Origin: a virus
IMG/VR virus record: IMGVR_UViG_3300020478_000923
Coordinates: 1 to 46,791 of that record
Length of the DNA: 46,791 bases
Strand: one strand, 5' to 3'
Shown: in pieces, positions 27,701 through 35,450 of the stretch
How the letters are laid out: the number at the start of each line of letters is the position of its first letter
Position numbering within the stretch: position 1 is the first letter of the stretch
Notes under the pieces: model-generated
Databases searched by the model: none
Told to the model about the DNA's origin: nothing
What the model saw: only the letters and a program-made list of their open reading frames with translations
Made by a program: the position numbers and the translations under genes

Positions 27701-28253
27701 GTGTTAGTATACCTTCAACTGTATCCTTTTTTATTGGACGACCGATAGTTGCATTGACTGGTAATGTTGCATTAAGAATTTTTTCGAATTGCTCACGCCA
27801 ATCTGGATTAGCTGGATCATTCCAAACAACTGTTTGATTAGATAAATTAGTTCCATTTGAATCTACTACTTCTTCAGTAGTTGAAACTGCTTCAAACTTA
27901 ATTAATCCGTTAGCACATTGATTACGTTTGGGATTATATGATAGTAACCTTGCTAAACGTAATACTGATTCTCTACGTTCTGCTAATTCAAGAAAATTTT
28001 CTCTAGAATTAAGGTCAATACGATAAGAAATATTTTGTCCTAAAAATGCAATAAGATCTATTAATGCTAGATATTCGCTTGATTCAATATAATCATTAAA
28101 ATCTTCTGGATAGTTATCACGAATATAGGCTATCATAGTACGACGTAGACCATCAAAATCGTACGATCTAAAGTCGGCATTTCTAAACGTTTGATATACA
28201 CGTTTCCAGTCTTCTGCAAGAAGTAATCTATTTTGTCTATTTGTTACTGACAT
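24798..28253 (-). CDS. gp6: Baseplate wedge protein gp6
   Basis: T4 gp6 forms the dimer ring of the baseplate wedge that ties the hub to the periphery. The N-terminus shows the family pattern: FRSYDFDGLRRTMIAYIRDN, then YLALIDLIAFLGQNISYRID, NFLELAERRESVLRLARLLSY. Further on, NRMVTGEDYQVAPLRISQEI matches the baseplate J-like core shared by gp6 and phage Mu/P2 gpJ-type proteins. At 1151 aa it is much longer than T4 gp6 (660 aa), with extra beta-rich segments in the middle (about 400-900). It starts behind AGGGA and a late-promoter match in a 56-base gap, and is coupled to the giant gene behind it. Identity is firm. Confidence 0.88.
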   Translation of the reverse strand: MSVTNRQNRLLLAEDWKRVYQTFRNADFRSYDFDGLRRTMIAYIRDNYPEDFNDYIESSEYLALIDLIAFLGQNISYRIDLNSRENFLELAERRESVLRLARLLSYNPKRNQCANGLIKFEAVSTTEEVVDSNGTNLSNQTVVWNDPANPDWREQFEKILNATLPVNATIGRPIKKDTVEGILTHQYRYRASNTDVPVYGFSKNVDGRNLQFQITSADVISGTISEEPPLPGNSLAFLYRDDGRGPGSSNSGYFCHFRQGTLDQGTFTVDSPSSNQTIALDATNINDTDVWLYKLNSIGSESELWTRVDAIEGNNIVYNSLRKSVRNIYAVLTQSQDKINLIFSDGTFGNLPKGDFRVYYRTSINQAYSIIPADMTSVGIAVPYTSTTGNQETLNVTLSLKYTIDNATTTETNASIRENAPATYYTQNRMVTGEDYQVAPLRISQEIIKVKSVNRTSSGVSRYFDLLDSTGKYSSTNLFGNDGVVYKETLTKYKDFTYTTKIDLEGIVEETIIPILAEKQLLNYYLTNFPKTIVSDLGASWVQTTKGTNITTGHIQDVDSTRFQVGSFTGSALRFLEEGTLIKFLPPAGYHFMEDGTLMAGAADHIGSLNYKWVKVVSIAGDGAIDNTDGTGPIILNDVIPTNAVLSQIVPKFSKTLIANVKTQIIDQLFANKTFGLRYDINLRQWRVVVENNLNILGEFSLGKTGDTTNQQLDASWLLLFETDGEKYTITYRGLRYIFESDKEIRFYYDSSDKIFDNKTGQIIKDKISVLSINLKPDSLTPFTLEHKWEISDAYRDADGYVDSKKIEVSFYDADEDGIVDDPETFIEIVNETVSPLTKYIFQKKYITTDGLEDYSYIDGAVINVKQSESVVGALSQYTDGQVFYLVTENVFKTLTSGVLVLTTDYRAFVGRDKLKFQYVHAADDDNRIDPSSSNLIDTYLLTKSYDDSFREYLDGTLTTKPLPASSDNLFNNYGSEINKIKSISDDVIYHPVKYKVLFGAKADLDLQATIKIVKNPDQVVNTNAIKAKVISAINQFFALDNWDFGDTFYFSELSTFIMATVAPELVTIVIVPNQQSQGFGSLYEIKSESDEIFISGATVDNVEVIDAITASRLKASGKVLTVATSTNSGIQSAGTYTSGTITSSSGSNNV

Positions 28254-28272
28254 ATCTTTTCCCTATTAACTC

Positions 28273-28280
28273 TATTTATT
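28273..28280 (-). promoter_or_regulatory. Late promoter match AATAAATA upstream of gp6
   Basis: On the minus strand AATAAATAG lies 20 bases before the gp6 start, upstream of its AGGGA ribosome-binding site, in the 56-base gap after gp25. It fits 7 of 8 bases of the T4 late element TATAAATA. Confidence 0.55.
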
Positions 28281-28309
28281 TGATTTCATTAACCACATAC
28301 TTAATTCTG

Positions 28310-28753
28310 TTAAAATCCACCAGCTTCTTCATCAAATGTTAAACGCATCTGTTCTGAAATATTATACGGTAGATATGATAATGTGCAGTCAACTATAATT
28401 CCAGATTCATATTGATCAATAACAATAGCATCTACACTTACTCTTGGATCAGAGTTAACAATTTCAGTAATATTCTGTGCTATAACAGTTTTTAATTGTT
28501 CTGTTAATGGTTCATATATAACGTCCCATACAATAGTACCAAATTCAGGATTTTCTAACTTTTCTCCTTGGCGAATATGAAAATGATTTATAATGTCTTG
28601 TTTAATTAATGCTATATCATATAAAACATTACTTCTATTAGCTGGATCAACAGTACTTAATCCTCGATAAGCTCTACTAGTCGCAACAGGGGTTTGACGC
28701 TGTGCTGTAGGTACTCTAATCTGTTTGTATAAATCTCTATCTGATATACTCAT
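28310..28753 (-). CDS. gp25: Baseplate wedge protein gp25
   Basis: A 147-aa protein of the GPW/gp25 family, which helps join the wedge to the hub and nucleate the sheath. Family features are present: NVLYDIALIKQDIINHFHIRQG near the N-terminus, followed by ENPEFGTIVWDVIYEP, then IVNSDPRVSVDAI and a C-terminal beta pair ending at LPYNISEQMRLTF. The length is close to T4 gp25 (132 aa). It begins directly after the gp5 stop codon, and is followed by the gap carrying the gp6 promoter. The gp5-gp25-gp6 order is the one I expect in marine T4-type phages. Confidence 0.93.
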   Translation of the reverse strand: MSISDRDLYKQIRVPTAQRQTPVATSRAYRGLSTVDPANRSNVLYDIALIKQDIINHFHIRQGEKLENPEFGTIVWDVIYEPLTEQLKTVIAQNITEIVNSDPRVSVDAIVIDQYESGIIVDCTLSYLPYNISEQMRLTFDEEAGGF

Positions 28754-30361
28754 CTAATCTACCTTCTTTGATTCCTTTTTAAATGGATCAACTGTAGCTG
28801 TAAACTCCAACGGATTAACTGCTGTTACTACATTATCTCTATCTGTTAATACAATTTTAAATGCTAACGGATTCATATTTTCATGATGATCCCAAGGTTC
28901 ATGCATTGGTGCTCTTTGTGCCAAAATCCCAGTTGCATTATTTGTTGGAATGCCTGGTAAAATATGAGTATTAAGGGCTGTAACAATTTGAGAAGCTGAT
29001 GCCGCCGGACCATTCATATGAATTTGCGGAGCAGTTTCAAAATGATTGCCACCTGATTTAATATGTGATGCTCCGGCTGATGTAATTTTAGTGTCACCGT
29101 TAGTCCTATATTCTGTATTACCTATTGTAGTAACCCATTGATTGCCTCCAAATAATCCTTTAAAATTATTAAGTGTTTCCATCTGGATGTTCCCTTTACG
29201 GAGTTTAACTTCGCCATCTTCCCCTAATCCAGTATATGTTCCACTTGCTTTTAAATCTATATTAGCACCAGCTTCAATAGTAATATTCCTATCTGCTGTA
29301 AAATTAAAATCATTTTCTGTATGCATACTAATACTATCTTTTGCATATACATCTATTTTTCCATCTGATGTTAATTCAATCCATGCTGATCCTTTTGAGT
29401 TAGCAATATAAATTAGGTCTTCTGTATTATGTAATAAAATTTGATGACCTGTTCTTGTTCTTACTCTAAATAATTCATTATGTGGTAACTCACGTAATCC
29501 GTCAGTTTCACCGAAAGCCACATTAGCATATTCTGGTGGACCGTCACTTGCTGGTGTCTTTCTTAAAAGTTTATCATTACCATCATCCATTACAAAACTA
29601 GTGCCACCTAGTCGACTGCGATTTTTAGAAACAACTGAATCAGTTAACCCATTTATTCCTGTTGGTGCTCCAGCAGTTTTATCTACTGGTCCTGGTGTAC
29701 TAATTCCGAATACTGCACTAGGCACTTCACGTCTAGCACTTGAAGTTGTTGTGCCTCTAAACTCATCTATAAAATCTTTAGAAGCAAACCCTTGAACAAT
29801 TAACTGATCAAGAAGTCTTTTTTGATATGGTTTTAAAAATTTAGTAGGATCTTGTTTAATTCCTTCTTCAACTTCTCTATTATATTCAGCTACTGGAATT
29901 TTTTTACCTTTAAAATCATCAGGAGTTCCGTCAGTTGTAATTGACGTTGCCGCTTCTCCTGGCATAGCAAAATTCATATAACGATCTTGAATACACCCTA
30001 GCCAATAACACTGGTTAGGATTGCCTTCTGCAAAGATTACTAAAACTTTAGTTCCAACATCTGGTGGAATCATCCACCAACCATAACTTTGTTGACTATT
30101 TCTATAATCTTCACTATTAGTTACTGACCAAGCAGTTGTTTGTCCAGCAAATGGTGACAGATATTTTGCATCAAAAGTTTGTCCAGGAGTTGCACCATCA
30201 TTACCAGATGTAGTTTTTTTCAATAACTCAACGTGTATAGTTCCCATATAATGCGGATCAAGATGACTTACTACTCTAGCTTCAAACGGACCTGGATCAG
30301 GTATGTGAGATATAGCATCTGTTGAAATTTTTTCTACTAGTGCGTTTAAATAATTAGACAT
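28754..30361 (-). CDS. gp5: Baseplate central spike gp5, without lysozyme domain
   Basis: 535 aa. The N-terminal OB-fold domain (about 15-145) is recognisable from GPFEARVVSHLDPHYMGTIH, GYGWW-type SYGWWMIPPDVGTKVLVIF and GNPNQCYWLGCIQD. The C-terminal part (about 290-470) is a needle of short beta-strand repeats (WIELTSDGKIDVYAKDSISM, NITIEAGANIDLKASG), the triple-stranded helix of gp5/VgrG spikes. Between them T4 gp5 has a lysozyme domain. Here the linker (about 150-290) is Pro/Gly/Ser-rich and I see no Glu/Asp/Thr lysozyme triad. The start overlaps the previous stop as TAATG. The spike role is firm; cell-wall digestion must come from elsewhere. Confidence 0.87.
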   Translation of the reverse strand: MSNYLNALVEKISTDAISHIPDPGPFEARVVSHLDPHYMGTIHVELLKKTTSGNDGATPGQTFDAKYLSPFAGQTTAWSVTNSEDYRNSQQSYGWWMIPPDVGTKVLVIFAEGNPNQCYWLGCIQDRYMNFAMPGEAATSITTDGTPDDFKGKKIPVAEYNREVEEGIKQDPTKFLKPYQKRLLDQLIVQGFASKDFIDEFRGTTTSSARREVPSAVFGISTPGPVDKTAGAPTGINGLTDSVVSKNRSRLGGTSFVMDDGNDKLLRKTPASDGPPEYANVAFGETDGLRELPHNELFRVRTRTGHQILLHNTEDLIYIANSKGSAWIELTSDGKIDVYAKDSISMHTENDFNFTADRNITIEAGANIDLKASGTYTGLGEDGEVKLRKGNIQMETLNNFKGLFGGNQWVTTIGNTEYRTNGDTKITSAGASHIKSGGNHFETAPQIHMNGPAASASQIVTALNTHILPGIPTNNATGILAQRAPMHEPWDHHENMNPLAFKIVLTDRDNVVTAVNPLEFTATVDPFKKESKKVD

Positions 30362-33228
30362 TAAGCGGCTCCACTATTGGCTCCGGTGCCAAAACGGATA
30401 TCACTATTATCTCTACCACCAGTATACGCCGAAGCGTCGACATAATGTGGAGAACCAGATATCCTATTCCTGCCATTGAAATCTTCAAGAGGAGATCCTG
30501 AACTTTTATTCTTTTCTGCTTTCTTCGTTTCTACAGCTTGACCAGATTGATTTCTTTGTCTTAATAATGTTAATTCTTGTTCAAACTTACCACCGGAAAA
30601 TGATGAATTAACATTTGTTACCCAATATATTCCACTAAACTTTTCTAATTGATGACTAGCTTTAGTATCATTATCTTGAGCTTGATTAAATTCCATTACT
30701 CCATTGTATCCTACATCTATCGGAGTTCTAAATGTGATATTAATGTAAACTTGTTTTGATTTATATACCATCTGGCCGCGAGGATCAATCATTGCTTTGC
30801 CGCCTTTACCAGCACCAGAACTATTATAATTCCCAATACCACTATCACTAATATAATAAGGATCTCCCCAAATTCTTAATTTAAGTTGCATTAAGTCAAC
30901 AGTATGATTTACTAACGCATTATGAAAAGTTCTAGCAATATCTTCTTTTTCATTTCCTGGAATACCTCGAACACTAGAGGTAGGATTACCAATAGAAACT
31001 TGTCCTACTTTTCTTATACCTCCTTTAACATTACCAGATGAACCTTCTTTAAGTTTTTGTGGACTGCTATTTTCATCATGTGATCGGTTTGTAGCATAAG
31101 CACCATGATCAGTGAGATCTTTTTGTTTAGCTCCTTTATCTGGAGATACAGGTGTTAAGAATCTATTTTCAAAATTTATTTCTAAATTTATAATGTCTTT
31201 ATTCTGTCCTGTATACATATAATCATAATACTTTACAACATGATTTCTAATATCGTCTTCACCATGCATTATTTCACTTGGCTTTTCAGTTATTGAAACG
31301 TTAACGTCATAAGGTACAACTCTAAATACATATATTTTAGGAGGCCTACCACGTTGTTCTTCTGCTTCTTTAACAGGAATATTAAAAACTTGTGTTTCTA
31401 TTCTAAACCATTCTTTAGCACCAGACTCTTTAGTTGCTCTATCTAATAATCCTCTACCATATTCACTAGATAATACTACTTCTTCAATAATTTTATTAAT
31501 CTTAGTACCTTTTTTAAATTTTATTTCTCTAGTATTTTTAGGAATTTGATTTACTTGTTGTTCAGTTATATTTTTTGTTTTACTATGAGCTAGTTCTTCA
31601 TTAGTTGGAGACGTTGACCCATCTTGTAGGGGATCAAATACAATTTTTGATTTACCAATACTATTAATATTAGCCTGTATTACTTGATCTGCCTTTAATT
31701 CTTCGCTTATATTATTTCGCTTAATAGATACTCCTAAAATCTTTTTAGCCCAAATTTGGAAATCAAACTCTTTAGTTTCACCTATAACCTGTCGTAATTG
31801 TGATTCACTTATTTTAGAAGAATTAAAATGCTTAATAGCTTCTTCTTTTGTAAGGTTTTTTACACTAATGGCCGAATTAAGTTTTTGTCCTGCTACAGGA
31901 GAACTTGCACTAGCTTCTTTAACCGGAAACAAAACTACATATTCGTCAGCAAATATTCTTTCATCTTTTGCTTCACGTTTTAATAAACTAGAATTAATTA
32001 CAGTTGCTAAACTTCCTGCACCTGATTGTAAAATCTGTTCTACAGTTTCTCCTGAAATTGCAATATCAGTTTTAATTTGTTGTACACCATCTGTTAATGC
32101 ACCACCATTGTAAGCTATTGCTGTACAATCATATTCTGTCCCTCTTGTAGTTACATTAAAAGTAGATCTTGTTATCATTATAGGCAAATGACGTCCTGAT
32201 TCACCCGCCATGTCTGAAAGTCGTTTAATATCTCCAACTGTATCATTAAAATCTACTCCTCCTGGCTTTGAAGGTTCTTGTAACCAACCAACCCAGTCTA
32301 TTGAAAGCATAAATGGAGCACCAAGATAATTCACATGGCCGGCTCGTCTAGCACCAATTTCTAATGCTTCTAAAAACTGCCCCATACTATAAGGTTCTAT
32401 AACTTTAAAAGTCATTTGATGATATGCTGTAGTTCTTGATTTAGGATTAGGGGAAATAATCGAGTCTATGGTTAAATCTTCTATAAAATATTCTGTTCTG
32501 CCGATATTCCAAGCGGCAAGGTTGTTGTTACCAATATCTGTTTCCATTGACGTATCAACTTTTTTACCACCTATACCTTGTGTGCCACCACCTGACTTAA
32601 TAATTATGTGTTGTGGACCATTCTTCATATAAGTATTATCAGGATCAGCTAGTTCTTCATTTGTTAAAGCACTTAAAGTAATTTGATAATTTGCACTAAC
32701 AAATCTTTCTAAAGGATTTGCTCGTGGAATAGTTCCGCTTACAGTTACAGTACCTGCATCTTGTACCTCTATTGTTCCTTCACCTTCGTTTCGTTCTGGC
32801 AGTTGATTGGCTATTAAAGCATCTGATCCATCAGAAGATCCTGACGAACCATTACCTATATTGTCTATAGCATTATTAACAACTTGATTATTTGCATTAA
32901 GGATTTTATTTGTTTCTGGAACACCTACAATTCGCTGAATATTATTAATATCTCCGGTAACTGCTTTAATTGTCTTATCTGCAATTGGGGCTATATTATT
33001 TTTTAGGGTTTTCATTTCTGCTGTAGCTACATTTTTAAATTCAGATAGTTGATCAACACCACCTTTAAAAGATCCTTCAAATTTTGCTATTGTATTTGCA
33101 GAATTATTAGTAAACTGATTCCCTAAAGTTTTCAAATTTGAATTAGAAAGATTTGCCTCTTGGACAAGAGCATTACCTTTTGATAATGTTGTGCTTAAAA
33201 GATTTTTTATACGACCTGTTTCAAACAT
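30361..33228 (-). CDS. Putative baseplate hub protein (gp27 position), 955 aa
   Basis: Lies between gp53 and gp5. In T4 gp27 forms a trimeric ring that holds gp5, and this protein is the only candidate in the window. The first 170 residues are helical and low-complexity (LQTLGNQF-like, ISNIQRIV-like turns), followed by a domain beginning NYQITLSALTNEELADPDNT and a segment LSIDWVGWLQEPSKPG that could be a hub barrel. Later parts are beta-rich (LRIWGDPYYISDSGIG, VYINITFRTPIDVGYNG). The tail is Gly/Ser/Asn-rich. T4 gp27 is only 391 aa, so this protein would be much enlarged, and sequence likeness to gp27 is not evident by eye. Virion hub role is inferred from gene order. Confidence 0.6.
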   Translation of the reverse strand: MFETGRIKNLLSTTLSKGNALVQEANLSNSNLKTLGNQFTNNSANTIAKFEGSFKGGVDQLSEFKNVATAEMKTLKNNIAPIADKTIKAVTGDINNIQRIVGVPETNKILNANNQVVNNAIDNIGNGSSGSSDGSDALIANQLPERNEGEGTIEVQDAGTVTVSGTIPRANPLERFVSANYQITLSALTNEELADPDNTYMKNGPQHIIIKSGGGTQGIGGKKVDTSMETDIGNNNLAAWNIGRTEYFIEDLTIDSIISPNPKSRTTAYHQMTFKVIEPYSMGQFLEALEIGARRAGHVNYLGAPFMLSIDWVGWLQEPSKPGGVDFNDTVGDIKRLSDMAGESGRHLPIMITRSTFNVTTRGTEYDCTAIAYNGGALTDGVQQIKTDIAISGETVEQILQSGAGSLATVINSSLLKREAKDERIFADEYVVLFPVKEASASSPVAGQKLNSAISVKNLTKEEAIKHFNSSKISESQLRQVIGETKEFDFQIWAKKILGVSIKRNNISEELKADQVIQANINSIGKSKIVFDPLQDGSTSPTNEELAHSKTKNITEQQVNQIPKNTREIKFKKGTKINKIIEEVVLSSEYGRGLLDRATKESGAKEWFRIETQVFNIPVKEAEEQRGRPPKIYVFRVVPYDVNVSITEKPSEIMHGEDDIRNHVVKYYDYMYTGQNKDIINLEINFENRFLTPVSPDKGAKQKDLTDHGAYATNRSHDENSSPQKLKEGSSGNVKGGIRKVGQVSIGNPTSSVRGIPGNEKEDIARTFHNALVNHTVDLMQLKLRIWGDPYYISDSGIGNYNSSGAGKGGKAMIDPRGQMVYKSKQVYINITFRTPIDVGYNGVMEFNQAQDNDTKASHQLEKFSGIYWVTNVNSSFSGGKFEQELTLLRQRNQSGQAVETKKAEKNKSSGSPLEDFNGRNRISGSPHYVDASAYTGGRDNSDIRFGTGANSGAA

Positions 33229-33232
33229 AAGT

Positions 33233-33529
33233 CTATCCTATTTCAGATTTGATATCAGCTATATTTGGTAATAAGATTTCAACGCCAGTTTCTATATCAT
33301 AAACTGGATCTTCTATAATATCCATGTTTCGTTGTGCAAATACCCACCAAAGTTTTGGATTATCATATAAATCATAGGCAAGTAAATCGGGTCTATGATT
33401 ATACTGAGCTTGTATAACGTACGGCGTATCATCAGGTGATGCTGGTATCGGACGAATTTGAAAATATCCTAAAAAGTCTCCCCCATTACTGTATGGAGTA
33501 TCTTTCCACGGTGATGATCCACTTGGCAT
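33233..33529 (-). CDS. gp53: Baseplate wedge protein gp53 (LysM-like)
   Basis: 98 aa with the hallmark of the gp53 family: a RPDLLAYDLYDNPKLWWVFA segment followed by NMDIIEDPVYDIETGVEILLP. This reads like the LysM-type fold seen in gp53, in which an Asp/Tyr-rich stretch, a buried WWV and a closing ILLP strand recur. It is about half the length of T4 gp53 (196 aa), so it corresponds to the core domain only. The stop codon of the gp48-like gene overlaps its ATG as TAATG, and 3 bases separate it from the 955-aa gene. Position next to the tube cap and spike supports the assignment. Confidence 0.78.
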   Translation of the reverse strand: MPSGSSPWKDTPYSNGGDFLGYFQIRPIPASPDDTPYVIQAQYNHRPDLLAYDLYDNPKLWWVFAQRNMDIIEDPVYDIETGVEILLPNIADIKSEIG

Positions 33530-34464
33530 TAAATAAATCCTCCAGTATTGTTTCCAACATATCCGCCTTTAACAAATCTTTCAAGGCTAAATGATTGAAC
33601 TGCACGTCTGCTGTAAAGAGGCTGTACTGTTACAGAAAATAAACTCTGTGCAGGTGCCCAACTACTTCTTGTCTCACCAGGACGAGCATCTTGGCCCATC
33701 GCTTTTGATTGAGCTCTGATCATAGGCCCCATTTCAGCATCTGGTCCAAGTCCACCTTTATATTCACCAATCGATGTTGAAATATAATCAACTTCTTGAG
33801 GCATATCAATTGTAAACTGTACTATAACAACTGGAACATCGTTGAATACATAATCACCGTAACCATTTAGTTTAACTACTGGCGGAGGTGCTCCTTGATT
33901 TACTCCAGAGCCACCGTAAAACATTTTTGTACAACTTCTTAGATAGTGTAATGCCGATACCCAATATTGTGCTTCAAAGCCATTTTGTACAAAAAAGTCT
34001 CCAGTAATAACTAGTTGATCCACTTGTGAGTTAGCATAAATTTGATACGGATAATTAGTATGTGTCGGCGCCAACGCATTATAACTTGCACTATGACTTA
34101 CAAGAACAGCCGGAGTGAACGGAAATACCAAGCTGTTATTTGTTTCTCGTAAAGGGGCTAATAATTGGGATTCAGATTTAAAAGGTTCTACATTGGGTAT
34201 ACTCAAACTTACTCGCCAATCTTGTTCTTGGGCTTTAGGAAAACTACCTACAGCCGCTTCTTTAATAGGACCAATAACCCCATCTGGAAGTTTTTCCTTC
34301 CGAGACTCTTTCATAAGACCTTTTGCACTTGTAACGTTTTCAGCTAATTTCTGGACTTTACGAATACCTGGTTCTAAATGCTTTAAATTGGGAGTTACGA
34401 ATTCATTGACTGCGTCAAACCCACCTTGTATTTTATTTGCTACTGTATCAATTATACCGACCAT
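33529..34464 (-). CDS. Baseplate tail-tube cap protein (gp48-like)
   Basis: 311 aa, first gene of the leftward late block. The central part (NNSLVFPFTPAVLVSHSASY, then YQIYANSQVDQLVITGDFFV, ALHYLRSCTKMFYG, then VVIVQFTIDMPQEVDYI) has the beta-barrel pattern of tail-tube-like proteins, and the length and position suit gp48, which with gp54 forms the platform on which the tail tube starts. gp54 is the alternative. The N-terminal 90 residues are Lys-rich and helical. GGAG lies 9 bases before the ATG. I am confident of a baseplate/tube junction role, less so of gp48 over gp54. Confidence 0.65.
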   Translation of the reverse strand: MVGIIDTVANKIQGGFDAVNEFVTPNLKHLEPGIRKVQKLAENVTSAKGLMKESRKEKLPDGVIGPIKEAAVGSFPKAQEQDWRVSLSIPNVEPFKSESQLLAPLRETNNSLVFPFTPAVLVSHSASYNALAPTHTNYPYQIYANSQVDQLVITGDFFVQNGFEAQYWVSALHYLRSCTKMFYGGSGVNQGAPPPVVKLNGYGDYVFNDVPVVIVQFTIDMPQEVDYISTSIGEYKGGLGPDAEMGPMIRAQSKAMGQDARPGETRSSWAPAQSLFSVTVQPLYSRRAVQSFSLERFVKGGYVGNNTGGFI

Positions 34465-34483
34465 TTGGCTAATCTCCTACAAG

Positions 34484-34491
34484 TATTTAGT
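34484..34491 (-). promoter_or_regulatory. Candidate late promoter ACTAAATA for the leftward baseplate block
   Basis: On the minus strand ACTAAATA holds the TAAATA core of the T4 late element and lies 19 bases before the gp48-like start codon. The predicted transcript would begin almost at the GGAG ribosome-binding site, giving a very short leader. A second, weaker match (TATAAACT, 34510-34517) is further upstream. It overlaps the -35 of the rightward promoter by one base. Confidence 0.35.
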
Positions 34492-34519
34492 TGACTTTAT
34501 TAAGTGCATAGTTTATAAT
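34491..34519 (+). promoter_or_regulatory. Sigma70 promoter TTGACT-17-TATAAT for gp55
   Basis: TTGACT (34491-34496) and TATAAT (34514-34519) are separated by 17 bases, one base short of the perfect sigma70 consensus. The start codon of gp55 is 23 bases downstream. This would let the unmodified host polymerase make gp55 and the genes behind it before late transcription. Confidence 0.8.
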
Positions 34520-34542
34520 AAGACTTTACTATGGAGAAATAC

Positions 34543-35409
34543 ATGAGAAAGGTGAACTATTTAAACAACCGAGATCTACTAGCAGAGATCCATAAATCAA
34601 AAAATACATTTTGTAGTTACACAGATGACGATTTTAATCAATTTGATATAATTTTACCTACTATTGAAAAAGTTAATATACGGACAATAGCTGAAGCAAA
34701 GCGAAATAGGGCTAAAAGAATAGGCCAAAAAGCATACGAAGAGCGTAAAGCTAACGGTGAAAAAGTTAAACAAGCTGATTGTGAAATAGATTATAAAAAA
34801 ATCAATAAAACTGATGTCATCTTCAGAATTATGACATATGATCATATACCCGACGATAAAGGGCGTAAAAAGAAGCCAAAAACAGTTGCTGATACTAAAG
34901 AAAAATTAAACTTTCCACCTTTCCAACATTATAAGTTTAATGAAGCAAATGATTTAGTATGTATTGGCAAAAGCCATTGGGTTGGGGGCATGGATAACGG
35001 CTACTTTGATAAAACTTGCGGACAAGCAACCGAAAAACTGGCAATGATGTGGATGAAATTATGTGAACGATACGCAACTAGAGGAAATGTAAGAGGATAT
35101 ACATATAATGACGAAATGAAAGGTCAAGCAATCTTACAACTTGCTCAAATAGGATTGCAATTTGATGAATCAAAATCAAATAACCCATTTGCATATTATA
35201 CTGCCGCAGTTACAAACTCATTCGTTAGAATTATTAACATCGAAAAACGTAATCAAAACATTAGGGATGATATTTTAGAAATGAACCACATGAATCCATC
35301 ATTCACAAGGCAGAATCAAGGAGTTTGGGAACGTGAACAAGCTGAACATAATAAAAATTGGGAAAAGAATGCGAAAAACACTTCGAAAAAACAGAAAGTT
35401 GACAAATAG
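34543..35409 (+). CDS. gp55: Late-transcription sigma factor gp55
   Basis: gp55 is the phage sigma factor that directs host RNA polymerase to TATAAATA late promoters. The N-terminus KVNYLNNRDLLAEIH matches T4 YNYVNNKELLQAI, and the sigma-2-like core GNVRGYTYNDEMKGQAILQL, IGLQFDESKSNNPFAYYTAA and IINIEKRNQ matches T4 SGYTQSWKQEMIADGI and KNPHAYIT. A segment of about 135 residues (about 20-155) is inserted between them, including PPFQHYKF and GKSHWVGGMDNG; I recall similar insertions in cyanophage gp55. The start at 34543 is preferred over an ATG 12 bases earlier because GGAG then lies at the usual 7-base spacing. It gives 288 aa against 185 in T4. It is transcribed from a sigma70-type promoter just upstream. 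Confidence 0.9.
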   Translation: MRKVNYLNNRDLLAEIHKSKNTFCSYTDDDFNQFDIILPTIEKVNIRTIAEAKRNRAKRIGQKAYEERKANGEKVKQADCEIDYKKINKTDVIFRIMTYDHIPDDKGRKKKPKTVADTKEKLNFPPFQHYKFNEANDLVCIGKSHWVGGMDNGYFDKTCGQATEKLAMMWMKLCERYATRGNVRGYTYNDEMKGQAILQLAQIGLQFDESKSNNPFAYYTAAVTNSFVRIINIEKRNQNIRDDILEMNHMNPSFTRQNQGVWEREQAEHNKNWEKNAKNTSKKQKVDK

Positions 35410-35427
35410 AAAAATATAACATATAAT
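35399..35427 (+). promoter_or_regulatory. Perfect consensus sigma70 promoter TTGACA-17-TATAAT
   Basis: TTGACA (35399-35404) and TATAAT (35422-35427) are 17 bases apart, a perfect match to the sigma70 consensus. It overlaps the last codons of gp55 and is 24 bases upstream of the gp47 start. It would drive gp47, gp46 and the downstream genes early, in addition to read-through from the gp55 promoter. Confidence 0.85.
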
Positions 35428-35450
35428 ATGTCGAATAAGAGGTAAAAACA

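Noticed and set aside
34531-34542. Earlier ATG for gp55 at 34531
   Set aside because: The GGAG inside this stretch is better placed as the ribosome-binding site of the ATG at 34543, and T4 gp55 likeness begins after it.
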